Below are positions 1 through 6,351 of a stretch of DNA of 7,579 nt, one piece after another. Origin of the DNA: Candidatus Izemoplasma sp. (lineage in GTDB: Bacteria; Bacillota_I; Bacilli_A; Izemoplasmatales; Izemoplasmataceae); contig SKGG01000053.1 in assembly GCA_007117565.1 (NCBI GenBank), forward strand, positions 1-7,579. The letters run 5' to 3'. The translations under genes were made by a program, and so were the position numbers. The notes beneath the pieces were generated by a model. That model saw only the letters and a list, made by a program, of their open reading frames with translations. It did no database searches and was not told the DNA's origin. How positions within the stretch are numbered: the stretch's first letter is position 1; each line of letters opens with the position of its first letter.

Positions 1-407
1 ATTTCAATCGTTTTGGCTAAGGCGGGTTTAAACGCGTCATAATCGTTGTTGGCTTTCGCTTCTTCCCATGTGCGTTGTGACAAGGCTAAGTGTTTTTGGT
101 ATGCCATATAGTCATCGCTTGGAATCTTTAAAATCTTTTGTAAGTCTTTATGTGCTTTCTTTACTTGTTTATAGTCGAGGTCACTGAGAGAATCCTTTTG
201 TTCTAACAACGATTCAAGTAGCGCTAAATAGTCTTTGTCGGTCGCAAGTTTAAACGCTTCGCCACTGAGCATCGACTGCATTTCCGCACGGAAGGGAAAC
301 GCTTCTTTAGGGGCTTCTGTGTTCGAATCCCACCCAATGATTTGTAACGCATAACTATACGCATTCATCTTCTTTTGACGCGCATGAAATTGTTCAATTA
401 ATGACAT
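1..407 (-). CDS. M32 family metallocarboxypeptidase (Taq type), N-terminal fragment
   Basis: This is the first 135 codons of a gene that runs off the left edge. ATG at 407-405 is preceded by AAGGAG (415-420) at normal spacing. The protein begins MSLIEQFHARQKKMNAYSYA. It has the IGWDSNTEAP segment near residues 22-31, matching the WDxETxxPxxA-type N-terminal signature of carboxypeptidase Taq enzymes, and a later WEEAKANNDYDAFKPAL segment, matching the family's W..A+..NDF..F.P.L stretch. Family members are soluble cytoplasmic zinc carboxypeptidases of about 500 residues that trim C-terminal amino acids from peptides. The HEXXH metal site would lie beyond the window, so catalytic competence cannot be judged. 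The gene lies downstream of fhs on the same strand, but a terminator and a possible promoter between them suggest separate transcription. Family assignment rests on the N-terminal pattern alone. Confidence 0.8.
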   Translation of the reverse strand, partial: MSLIEQFHARQKKMNAYSYALQIIGWDSNTEAPKEAFPFRAEMQSMLSGEAFKLATDKDYLALLESLLEQKDSLSDLDYKQVKKAHKDLQKILKIPSDDYMAYQKHLALSQRTWEEAKANNDYDAFKPALAKTIE

Positions 408-426
408 CGTATCACTCCTTCAATCA

Positions 427-435
427 AGTATACCA
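427..435 (-). promoter_or_regulatory. Candidate extended -10 promoter for the M32 peptidase gene
   Basis: On the minus strand TGG-TATACT occupies 435-427, an extended -10 with five of six consensus bases. No convincing -35 lies upstream, because the fhs terminator fills that space. Transcription would start near 420, leaving a leader of only about a dozen bases beginning at the ribosome site. The very short leader makes this tentative. Confidence 0.35.
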
Positions 436-455
436 AATTTTGTCTTTGAGAGGGT

Positions 456-480
456 AAAAAAGGGTGCCATGCACCCTTTT
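456..480 (-). terminator. Intrinsic terminator of fhs
   Basis: Read on the minus strand, AAAAGGGTGC (480-471), a 3-nt loop ATG, and GCACCCTTTT (467-458) form a perfect 10-bp stem. The T run continues to 456. The hairpin overlaps the fhs stop codon (481-479). The plus strand also ends in TTTT, so it could work weakly in the opposite direction. Confidence 0.85.
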
Positions 481-2152
481 AAAACAGTCCTTTGGCTTGA
501 CCTTGTTCGTCGATGTCCATCTGCATCGCTGCCGGTTCTTTTGGAAGGCCTGGCATCGTCATCATCTCACCGGTTAAGGCGACAATGAACCCTGCACCAA
601 TCGATGGTCTGAGTTCGCGAATGGTGATGGTGAAGTCTTTGGGTCGCCCATATAGTTTGGGGTCATCCGAAAGCGACATTTGTGTTTTCGCCATACACAC
701 TTGTAAGGTGTCCCAACCTAAGCGTTTAAACTGTCTGAGTTGATTGAGGGCGGGTTTAGAAAAACTGACATCTTTCGCCCCATACACCGTTTTGGCGATC
801 GTTTCAATTTTTTCTTCGAGCGATTGCTCAAATTGATAGAGTGGTTTAAAGGTTTGGGTGTTTTGATTAATCACTTCAATAATTTTTTTCGCAACCTCAA
901 CGCCGCCTTTTCCACCGTGCTCCCACACTTTAGATACCCCGTAAGGGTGGTGGTGTTTTTGTAAGTAAGCTTCGAGCGCTTCAACTTCCGCGGGCGTATC
1001 ATGAATGAAATGGTTGATCGCTATGACATAAGGTAAGTGGAAGGCTTGTACGGTTTCAATGTGTTTTGCTAAATTATCTAAGCCTTTCTTTAAGGCGTCA
1101 ACATTTTCTTCTTTAAGCTCTTCTTTTTTAAGGCCGCCATGCATTTTTAAAGCTCGAATGGTCGCGACAATGACGACCGCACTCGGGGTAAAGCCTGCTT
1201 GTTGGGTCTTAATGTTTAAAAATTTCTCAGCGCCTAAATCGGCACCGAAGCCAGCCTCGGTGATGACATACTTTGCCATTTTACGTGCCATGTTGGTCGC
1301 AATAATCGAATTACAACCATGTGCGATGTTCGCAAAAGGGCCGCCATGCACGAGTGCTGGCGTGTTTTCTAAGGTTTGTACTAAGTTCGGTTTAATCGCA
1401 TCTTTTAAAATCAGCGTGAGGGCGCCTTCCGCTTTTAAATCACCGACCGTCACTGGTTTACGGTCGTAAGTATAGCCGATGACCATCCGTTTTAAACGCG
1501 TCTTTAAATCGCTTAAGTCTTTGGCTAAGCATAAGACCGCCATGACTTCGCTCGCCACGGTGATGTTAAAGCCGTCTTGTCTTGGCAACGAGTTTCCGAT
1601 GCCACCCAGACCAATGACCACCTCGCGTAAGGCACGATCGTTCATGTCGAGTGCCCGCTTCCACGTGATTCGGCGCGGGGCAATGTTGAGTTGATTGCCT
1701 TGATGAATGTGGTTATCGAGTAAGGCGCTGACCGCATTATTCGCGGTGGTAATCGCATGGAGATCGCCGGTAAAGTGAAGGTTTAAATCTTCCATCGGCA
1801 CCACTTGTGCGTAGCCTCCGCCTGCGGCCCCACCTTTAACCCCCATGACCGGTCCAAACGAGGGTTCTCTTAAGGCGATGATCGCATCTTCACCCAATTG
1901 ATTAAAGGCTTGACCTAAGCCCACCGTGGTGGTGGATTTCCCTTCCCCAGCCGGGGTGGGGTTGATGGCGGTCACTAAAATGACTTTCCCATCGGGGCGG
2001 TCTTTAAGTTTTTCTTGCATCTTTAAGTCAATTTTGGCTTTGTATTTCCCATAAAGCTCAATGTCATCCTCACCTAAGCCCAGTCTTTGAGCGATGGCGC
2101 TGATGGGTTTCATCGTGGCGCTTTGTGCTATTTTTAAATCTACATTTTCCAT
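479..2152 (-). CDS. fhs: Formate-tetrahydrofolate ligase (10-formyl-THF synthetase)
   Basis: A 557-residue cytoplasmic enzyme of full family length that joins formate to tetrahydrofolate using ATP, giving 10-formyl-THF for purine synthesis and formyl-Met-tRNA. The P-loop-like nucleotide site [12 protein letters not shown] is at residues 64-75. The family signature follows at 102-130, with [19 protein letters not shown] and then [13 protein letters not shown] at 2152-2150 has a strong AAGGAGG at 2158-2164 on the minus strand. The gene has its own promoter and terminator and is divergent from the aro operon, so it looks monocistronic. No other folate gene is present to show whether it serves acetogenic, serine/glycine or formate-salvage metabolism; a housekeeping one-carbon role is the simplest reading. 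All motifs seen are standard and nothing suggests degradation. Confidence 0.98.
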   Translation of the reverse strand: MENVDLKIAQSATMKPISAIAQRLGLGEDDIELYGKYKAKIDLKMQEKLKDRPDGKVILVTAINPTPAGEGKSTTTVGLGQAFNQLGEDAIIALREPSFGPVMGVKGGAAGGGYAQVVPMEDLNLHFTGDLHAITTANNAVSALLDNHIHQGNQLNIAPRRITWKRALDMNDRALREVVIGLGGIGNSLPRQDGFNITVASEVMAVLCLAKDLSDLKTRLKRMVIGYTYDRKPVTVGDLKAEGALTLILKDAIKPNLVQTLENTPALVHGGPFANIAHGCNSIIATNMARKMAKYVITEAGFGADLGAEKFLNIKTQQAGFTPSAVVIVATIRALKMHGGLKKEELKEENVDALKKGLDNLAKHIETVQAFHLPYVIAINHFIHDTPAEVEALEAYLQKHHHPYGVSKVWEHGGKGGVEVAKKIIEVINQNTQTFKPLYQFEQSLEEKIETIAKTVYGAKDVSFSKPALNQLRQFKRLGWDTLQVCMAKTQMSLSDDPKLYGRPKDFTITIRELRPSIGAGFIVALTGEMMTMPGLPKEPAAMQMDIDEQGQAKGLF

Positions 2153-2178
2153 GTGAACCTCCTTATTTGTCCACCGTT

Positions 2179-2207
2179 ATTATGACATAGCCTATCAACA
2201 AATTCAA
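2179..2207 (-). promoter_or_regulatory. SigA-type promoter of fhs
   Basis: On the minus strand the -35 TTGAAT (2207-2202) and -10 CATAAT (2184-2179) are separated by exactly 17 nt. A TGT just upstream of the -10 makes it an extended -10. Transcription would start near 2172, giving a leader of about 20 nt that contains only the ribosome site, so there is no room for a riboswitch. Confidence 0.75.
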
Positions 2208-2244
2208 GACCATTTAGCAAACGCTTTCATTGTCTCTTTTAGTC

Positions 2245-2275
2245 GCTTTTTTATCCACCATCATGGGGAAAAAGC
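2245..2275. repeat. Inverted repeat just upstream of the aroB -10 box
   Basis: GCTTTTT (2245-2251) and AAAAAGC (2269-2275) are perfect inverted arms, with a further CC/GG pair inside and 17 bases between the arms. The right arm ends 11 bp before the aroB TATAAT, and the repeat covers the expected -35 position. It could be an operator or a small upstream hairpin. The arms are A/T-rich, so chance is a real alternative. Confidence 0.3.
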
Positions 2276-2286
2276 ATCGTCTGTTG

Positions 2287-2292
2287 TATAAT
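2287..2292 (+). promoter_or_regulatory. -10 box of the aro operon promoter
   Basis: A perfect TATAAT lies 30 bp before the aroB GTG start. At 17-bp spacing the -35 position holds TGGGGA (2264-2269), a poor match, so the promoter may be weak or need an activator. Transcription would start near 2299, giving a leader of about 24 nt. That is too short for a T-box, TRAP-type attenuator or leader peptide. Confidence 0.6.
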
Positions 2293-2307
2293 GAAAGTGA
2301 TTAAGAC

Positions 2308-2313
2308 AAAGGA
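2308..2313 (+). promoter_or_regulatory. Ribosome binding site fixing the GTG start of aroB
   Basis: AAAGGA lies 9 nt before GTG at 2323. The only nearby upstream ATG (2313) is followed at once by TGA, and the next in-frame ATG (2356) has no Shine-Dalgarno sequence, so GTG is preferred. Confidence 0.65.
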
Positions 2314-2322
2314 TGTGACTTT

Positions 2323-3324
2323 GTGCCTAACTTACACTTTCAAACGCAACACACCATGACCAGCGACATTGCCATCAACGCAGGCCTTTTTAAGGATGCA
2401 TTATCACGCTTTAGTGCGGATGCGATATGGTTTTATGATTCTACCTTGCCAAGCGTTTATATAGATGCGTTGATTGATGCGATTGACCCTTCTAAACGAT
2501 TCGGTTTACCCCCAAGAGAACCCAGTAAATCCTTACTGGTTTACGAAGAAATGATCACCTTTTTAGATCATCTAAAACCGGCCCGTTCAACCACGATTGT
2601 GGCGCTGGGGGGTGGCGCGCTTTGCGATGCGGTGGCGTTTTTAGCGAGCACTTATTTAAGAGGGCTCCCACTGATCTTAGTGCCCACCACCTTACTTGGT
2701 ATGGTCGATGCGGCGATTGGCGGTAAAACGGCACTTAATACACAGTTTAAAAACCGTATCGGCACCTTTTACCCTGCGAAAAACATTCTCGTTGACCCAA
2801 CCTTTTTAAACACTTTAAATGCCTCCCTCATGGGCGAAGGCATGAGTGAAATTATTAAAGTGGCGCTGCTTTTTGATGCAGACTTTGTCGAAGCGTTAGA
2901 ACAAAATACATGGTCTATTGAAACCATCATTGAACGAGCGATCGCGTTAAAGATTGCCTGTGCGTCTATGGATGTGACCGATCAGGGTCAACGACAGCTG
3001 CTCAATTTCGGGCATACCCTCGGTCATGCTTTAGAGAGTGCGCATCACTATCATTACCCTCACGGTCAATGTGTGGGGGCTGGGATGGTGCTCATGACGC
3101 AAGACCAACCGTTCGGCCCACGGGTGAAAGCGCTGCTTGAACAATACGATGCCTTCATCCCTATTTCCTATGAAAAAGAGGCCTTAATACCGCTTATTTT
3201 GGGTGATAAAAAACGGCATGGGAAGTCCCTCACCTATGTGCGATTAAATGCGATTGGTGAGGGTACCTTAAACACCATTAATTTAAAAGACGTCGCACAC
3301 ATCATTCCGGAGGCTTATTTATGA
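2323..3324 (+). CDS. aroB: 3-dehydroquinate synthase
   Basis: First gene of the operon, 333 residues, starting at GTG. It converts DAHP to 3-dehydroquinate, the first ring of the shikimate pathway, using NAD and a divalent metal in the cytoplasm. Visible motifs are the NAD-binding GGGALCD at 96-102, VPTTLLGMVDAAIGGKTALN at 120-139, EGMSEIIK at 172-179 with the probable metal ligand Glu176, NFGHTLGHALE at 228-238 (ligand His231), and HGQCVGAGM at 247-255 (ligand His247; the family usually has HGEAV). Family members are commonly about 350-360 residues. The deficit here lies after GAGMVLM, where the helical segment of the C-terminal domain is shortened. The stop overlaps the aroC start as ATGA, indicating translational coupling. 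Glycerol-1-phosphate dehydrogenase and 2-deoxy-scyllo-inosose synthase are related folds, but the motifs and the neighbours favour AroB. Confidence 0.95.
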   Translation: MPNLHFQTQHTMTSDIAINAGLFKDALSRFSADAIWFYDSTLPSVYIDALIDAIDPSKRFGLPPREPSKSLLVYEEMITFLDHLKPARSTTIVALGGGALCDAVAFLASTYLRGLPLILVPTTLLGMVDAAIGGKTALNTQFKNRIGTFYPAKNILVDPTFLNTLNASLMGEGMSEIIKVALLFDADFVEALEQNTWSIETIIERAIALKIACASMDVTDQGQRQLLNFGHTLGHALESAHHYHYPHGQCVGAGMVLMTQDQPFGPRVKALLEQYDAFIPISYEKEALIPLILGDKKRHGKSLTYVRLNAIGEGTLNTINLKDVAHIIPEAYL

Positions 3325-4409
3325 GTACATTTGGGGAACAACTTAAAGTCAGTTTATGGGGCGAAAGTCATGGCCCTTCGGTCGGCATAACGATTCATCA
3401 AATGCCTGCGAATGTGTCGCTTGATCTTTACGCTATCCAAGCGGCACTTAAACAACGTAACCCAGAGTATCCCTGGCAAAAAGCACGCCATGAAGACGAT
3501 GAGCTTCATGTCGCTAGTGGGTTGTTTGAAGGCAAAACCACGGGGGCGCCATTAACCTTATATGTGTTAAACCAAGCACACGACTCGAAAAGCTACGCCC
3601 CTAATGAGGTTCGTCCAGGGCATGCGGATTACCCTGCGTACATCAAAACACAAGGTGCGTTTGATTACCGTGGGGGTGGGCATTATTCAGGACGTTTAAC
3701 CGCCCCGTTGATTATTTTAGGCGACATTGCGCGTCAATTACTTTCTCATAACCGCGTTCGTGTTTTCTCTCAAGTGAAACAAATTCATCATTTGAATACC
3801 ACAGGGTTTGATCTAAACAACTTAAACGATGAGCTCTTTGAAAGCTTACAACAAAGCGATTTCCCCGTTCAAAACAAAGACCATGAACTCGCCTTTAAAG
3901 CCCACATTGAAGACATCTATCAAGAGGGTGATTCCGTCGGTGGGGAGATTGAAACCGCCATTGAACTTAGCGAGGTGGGGGTGGGTGAACCTTTCTTTGA
4001 CAGCGTGGAAAGTTTGTTATCGCATTTAATGTTTGCGATTCCGGGGGTGAAAGGGATCCTCTTTGGTTCAGGCTTAGCGCTTGCTCAAACCAAAGGCAGT
4101 GAACAAACCGATACCCCGCTTTATAAAGACGGCTCGGTCACGTATGAAACCCATCATAATGGGGGCGTGATTGGAGGCTTAACTCAAGGGACGCCAATTC
4201 ATTTTGAAACGGTCATTAAAGCGTCTGCTTCGATTAAGAAGCTGCTTCCTTCCATTAACCTTAGACAAAAAACTAACACCATCAGTAAACTCAAAGGCTC
4301 TTATGATCCTTGCATTGTACCAAGAGCGCTCTGGGTAGTTAATGCCTTGAGTTATTACGCCGTCTTAGAACTGTTGATGCGGAAGGAGGGATTTCACTGG
4401 CTGACTTGA
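3321..4409 (+). CDS. aroC: Chorismate synthase
   Basis: A 362-residue enzyme of normal length that converts EPSP to chorismate with reduced FMN. The ATG overlaps the aroB stop by 4 nt and has GGAGG at 3309-3313. GESHG at 14-18 (catalytic His17), RPGHADY at 98-104 (catalytic His101) and RGGGHYSGRLTAPL at 117-130 mark the family; the last is the form I know from clostridial proteins rather than the RGGGRSSARETA form of proteobacteria. KGILFGSG at 244-251 and GGVIGG at 281-286 follow. Two sites deviate. The usual GRHDPC near the C-terminus is GSYDPC (326-331), keeping catalytic Asp329 but losing Arg-His, and the usual RRRPG near residue 45 is QRNPE. No flavin reductase domain is fused, so FMN must be reduced by another protein. 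Its EPSP substrate needs AroA, which is not in this window. Confidence 0.95.
   Translation: MSTFGEQLKVSLWGESHGPSVGITIHQMPANVSLDLYAIQAALKQRNPEYPWQKARHEDDELHVASGLFEGKTTGAPLTLYVLNQAHDSKSYAPNEVRPGHADYPAYIKTQGAFDYRGGGHYSGRLTAPLIILGDIARQLLSHNRVRVFSQVKQIHHLNTTGFDLNNLNDELFESLQQSDFPVQNKDHELAFKAHIEDIYQEGDSVGGEIETAIELSEVGVGEPFFDSVESLLSHLMFAIPGVKGILFGSGLALAQTKGSEQTDTPLYKDGSVTYETHHNGGVIGGLTQGTPIHFETVIKASASIKKLLPSINLRQKTNTISKLKGSYDPCIVPRALWVVNALSYYAVLELLMRKEGFHWLT
4383..4389 (+). promoter_or_regulatory. Strong Shine-Dalgarno inside aroC, placed for a CTG start
   Basis: A perfect AAGGAGG lies 7 nt before an in-frame CTG at 4397, but 16 nt before the TTG at 4406, which is the nearest standard start. The spacing therefore favours CTG as the real initiation codon of the chorismate mutase gene. 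An in-frame ATT at 4391 is too close. Confidence 0.55.
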
Positions 4410-4654
4410 CAAGCATCCGCGAGCGTCTCAATCAGCTCGACGATCAATTGATGCGCTTGCTTGATGAACGTTTTTCTCTCATGGGTGAGGTTGCTAAAGC
4501 GAAAAAAGCACAAAATGTCCCCTTAACCGACCCTAAACGCGAGGCGCTAATTTTACAAAAGACAGAGCCTTATCCCCATGCGAATGAAATTCGCGAAGTC
4601 TATCAATCGATATTTAAAGAAGCGAAAAAGCTTCAGAAAGGACGGTCACTATGA
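4406..4654 (+). CDS. Chorismate mutase, AroQ class (monofunctional)
   Basis: A small all-helical enzyme that rearranges chorismate to prephenate, the branch point to Phe and Tyr. From the TTG start it has 82 residues; three more (Met-Ala-Asp) are added if the better-placed CTG at 4397 is used. Aligned by eye to E. coli P-protein mutase, the active-site set is intact: Arg5, Arg22 and Lys33, then Asp42, Arg45 and Glu46 in the TDPKRE segment, and Gln77 for Gln88. The loop before the last helix is about five residues shorter than in E. coli. No dehydratase, dehydrogenase or DAHP synthase domain is fused. The start overlaps the aroC stop, and the stop overlaps the aroE-aroK ATG as ATGA, so translation is probably coupled on both sides. 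Placing it right after chorismate synthase suggests that chorismate is committed mainly to Phe/Tyr. Confidence 0.9.
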   Translation: MTSIRERLNQLDDQLMRLLDERFSLMGEVAKAKKAQNVPLTDPKREALILQKTEPYPHANEIREVYQSIFKEAKKLQKGRSL

Positions 4655-5889
4655 TTGGCTTGGTTGGTCGCCCAATTAAACACTCACATTCTCCGTTCAT
4701 TCACAAACAACTGCACGAAGTGCCGTATCAACTCTTTGAAAACGTCCGTTTAACGGACGCCCTTAAACACCCTTCCCTGCAAGGGCTTAACGTCACCTAC
4801 CCTTATAAACACGACGCCTTCACGGTGTGTGATTTATTGGATGAGACCGCCCAAAAAACCGGCGTCGTCAACACCATCGTCAAAGAAGGCGAGTATTTAA
4901 AAGGCTACAACACCGATGCGTTAGCGCTCGCCCAAATCTTACAAACACACGGCTTTAACCTTAGGGACCGCAACGTGGCCATATTAGGGAATGGCGCAAC
5001 GATGAAAAGTGCGCGCTATGCGCTGGCTTTTCACGGGTTTAAACACGTGAAAGTGTATGCCCGTAACCCAGGATTAAAAGAGTATGCCCTTGATGAGCTC
5101 CCAAAGGACATTCATATCCTCATCAACACCACCCCGGTTGGAATGGTGAAACACGATGAACGTTTGCCTTTAAACTTAGCGCAGTTTCCCAAACTGCTTT
5201 GGGTCATTGATGTGGTGAATGCGCCGTTAAGAACACCTTTAATTTTAGAGGCTCAAGCACGTCAAATTAAAACCACGACAGGGCTTACGATGTTGGTCAG
5301 ACAAGCCGTCTTAGGCGCCGAAAAAATGTTGGCGCGCTCTTTTGAACATATCAATCTTCAAGCGTTGTATCAAAAAACCTTACAACACACCGAAAACATC
5401 GTCCTTATTGGGATGCCTTACAGCGGGAAATCGACGTTGGCTAAAGCCGTGGCTAAAGCCTTAAATCGACCTTTGTATGATTTAGATGATTTATTGGTTG
5501 AACACTTTAAAATGCCCATCCCAAAAGTTTTTGAAACGCACGGCGAAGCGGCGTTTAGAGAAGCGGAAACGGCTTTAATTCGTGATTTAGCTTATCATCA
5601 AGGTGTGGTGATTGCGACCGGTGGAGGCGCCATTTTAAACCCTGAAAATGTGCCTTTACTCAAACGAAATGGGGTCTTGATGTGGCTACAAGCGCCGCCA
5701 CCAACCTCCTATTTAACGTCAAGACCTTTGTCGTCAAACAAAGTCGCCTATGACGCCTTAAAAAAAGACCGTTGGCCACGCTACCAAGCGGTCGCCGATG
5801 TGATCATTTCACGTCAAGAAGACCCTAAAGAAACTCTCAAAGAATGGGAGCGTGCGACGCATGCGTATTATGATTCTAAACGGCCCTAA
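4651..5889 (+). CDS. aroE-aroK: Bifunctional shikimate dehydrogenase / shikimate kinase (AroE-AroK fusion)
   Basis: One uninterrupted 412-residue frame carrying two consecutive pathway enzymes. Residues about 1-230 are AroE, the NADPH-dependent reduction of 3-dehydroshikimate. They show GRPIKHSHSP (6-15), NVTYPYK (47-53, catalytic Lys53), GVVNT (71-75), NTD (87-89, catalytic Asp89), the dinucleotide-binding GNGAT (113-117), INTTPVGM (158-165) and GLTMLVRQA (211-219). Residues about 246-412 are AroK, the ATP-dependent phosphorylation of shikimate. They show the P-loop GMPYSGKS (254-261), DLDD (277-280), FETHGEAAFREAE (294-306, substrate Arg303), GGG (324-326), RPL (358-360) and RYQAVA (377-382). 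The linker, about 230-246, has no internal start with a ribosome site. Both domains are compact: the AroE N-terminal region is shorter than usual and the kinase lid is trimmed. ATG 4651 has AAAGGA (4637-4642). Confidence 0.93.
   Translation: MIGLVGRPIKHSHSPFIHKQLHEVPYQLFENVRLTDALKHPSLQGLNVTYPYKHDAFTVCDLLDETAQKTGVVNTIVKEGEYLKGYNTDALALAQILQTHGFNLRDRNVAILGNGATMKSARYALAFHGFKHVKVYARNPGLKEYALDELPKDIHILINTTPVGMVKHDERLPLNLAQFPKLLWVIDVVNAPLRTPLILEAQARQIKTTTGLTMLVRQAVLGAEKMLARSFEHINLQALYQKTLQHTENIVLIGMPYSGKSTLAKAVAKALNRPLYDLDDLLVEHFKMPIPKVFETHGEAAFREAETALIRDLAYHQGVVIATGGGAILNPENVPLLKRNGVLMWLQAPPPTSYLTSRPLSSNKVAYDALKKDRWPRYQAVADVIISRQEDPKETLKEWERATHAYYDSKRP
5438..5461 (+). repeat. Two-copy 12-bp direct repeat inside the AroK domain
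   Basis: TGGCTAAAGCC occurs at 5438-5448 and again at 5450-5460, giving adjacent 12-bp units that differ at their last base. They encode the Ala-Lys-Ala-rich start of the helix after the P-loop. This looks like a small in-frame duplication or simple helix composition and is probably without regulatory meaning. Confidence 0.6.
5846..5850 (+). promoter_or_regulatory. Ribosome binding site deciding the aroQ start
   Basis: GGGAG lies 10 nt before ATG 5861 but only 1 nt before the in-frame GTG at 5852, so ATG 5861 is preferred. It is embedded in the end of the aroE-aroK coding region. Confidence 0.55.
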
Positions 5890-6313
5890 TTTGAACTTGT
5901 TAGGGGTCCGTAACCCCGCCATTTATGGCCATCAAACCTACCAAAATTTAGTCGATTTTTTGCATCAAGAAGCGGCGCATTTAGAGCTTGAGTTAACGCT
6001 ACGTCAAAGTCAGTATGAAGGGGACTTGATTGAGTCCTTACATGAAGCGCACGCGCGAGATTATGACGCGATCCTTTTAAACGCTGGGGCCTTCACTCAT
6101 TATTCTTATGCCCTTTATGACGCGATCGACGCCATCGACGTCCCGGTGATTGAAGTTCACTTGAGCGATCTTTCTAAACGCGAAGAGTCGTGGCGCCAAA
6201 AAAGTGTCTTGACGCCCGTCTGCATGGCACGCTTTATGGGCGATGGCTTTGGTTCTTATAAAGCCGCGCTCGCGTATTGCAAGAAAACCTTCAGCCCCGC
6301 AAAAAAAGGCTGA
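5861..6313 (+). CDS. aroQ: 3-dehydroquinate dehydratase, type II
   Basis: A 150-residue enzyme, typical length for the small dodecameric type II family, that dehydrates 3-dehydroquinate to 3-dehydroshikimate. From ATG 5861 the protein starts MRIMILNGPNLNLLG, as is usual. Arg17 and catalytic Tyr22 lie in VRNPAIYG. NAGAFTHYSYALYDAI (74-89) carries Asn74 and catalytic His80. EVHLSD (98-103) replaces the common EVHISN, and REESWR (107-112) supplies the substrate-binding Arg112. The segment QSQYEG (49-54) departs from the frequent QSNHEG. The gene overlaps aroE-aroK by 29 nt, so it is last in the operon and probably coupled. The symbol aroQ is also used for a chorismate mutase class; here it means the dehydratase. 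Confidence 0.93.
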   Translation: MRIMILNGPNLNLLGVRNPAIYGHQTYQNLVDFLHQEAAHLELELTLRQSQYEGDLIESLHEAHARDYDAILLNAGAFTHYSYALYDAIDAIDVPVIEVHLSDLSKREESWRQKSVLTPVCMARFMGDGFGSYKAALAYCKKTFSPAKKG

Positions 6314-6319
6314 TATTTT
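6291..6319 (+). terminator. Weak candidate terminator at the end of the aro operon
   Basis: TCAGCC (6291-6296) pairs with GGCTGA (6308-6313) across an 11-nt A-rich loop, and TATTTT follows. The stem is short and the T run is interrupted, so read-through into the membrane protein gene is likely. The right arm is the aroQ stop region. Confidence 0.3.
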
Positions 6320-6351
6320 GACAGAAATTTTTGTTTAAAACATGCTATAAT
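6318..6351 (+). promoter_or_regulatory. Promoter of the membrane protein gene
   Basis: A perfect TATAAT at 6346-6351 is preceded by TGC (6343-6345), making a consensus extended -10. A perfect TTGACA lies at 6318-6323, but the spacer is 22 bp instead of about 17, so the -35 may not be used directly. Transcription would start near 6358, and GAAAGGGGGG just before ATG 6381 provides the ribosome site. Confidence 0.65.
6321..6342. repeat. Two overlapping palindromes in the promoter spacer
   Basis: ACAGAAATTTTTGT (6321-6334) is a near-palindrome with one G-T pair. TGTTTAAAACA (6332-6342) is a perfect odd palindrome with TGTTT and AAACA arms around one base. Both sit between the TTGACA and the extended -10, a position typical of repressor operators. 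No known regulator is assigned, and A/T-rich sequence gives palindromes by chance. Confidence 0.35.

Noticed and set aside
513..1694. Four plus-strand open frames (513-743, 740-964, 1059-1469, 1479-1694)
   Set aside because: They lie antisense inside fhs, their translations look like no protein family, and they lack ribosome sites. They are shadows of the fhs coding sequence.
2153..2178. Folate (THF) riboswitch before fhs
   Set aside because: The leader predicted from the promoter is about 20 nt, far too short.
2293..2322. T-box, TRAP attenuator or leader peptide for the aro operon
   Set aside because: The predicted leader is about 24 nt and holds only a ribosome site.
3829..4029. 66-codon plus-strand frame inside aroC
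   Set aside because: It overlaps a motif-rich, conserved part of aroC in another frame and has no family features.
5852..5860. GTG at 5852 as the aroQ start
   Set aside because: It is only 1 nt from the GGGAG site and adds three residues not usual in the family; ATG 5861 fits better.
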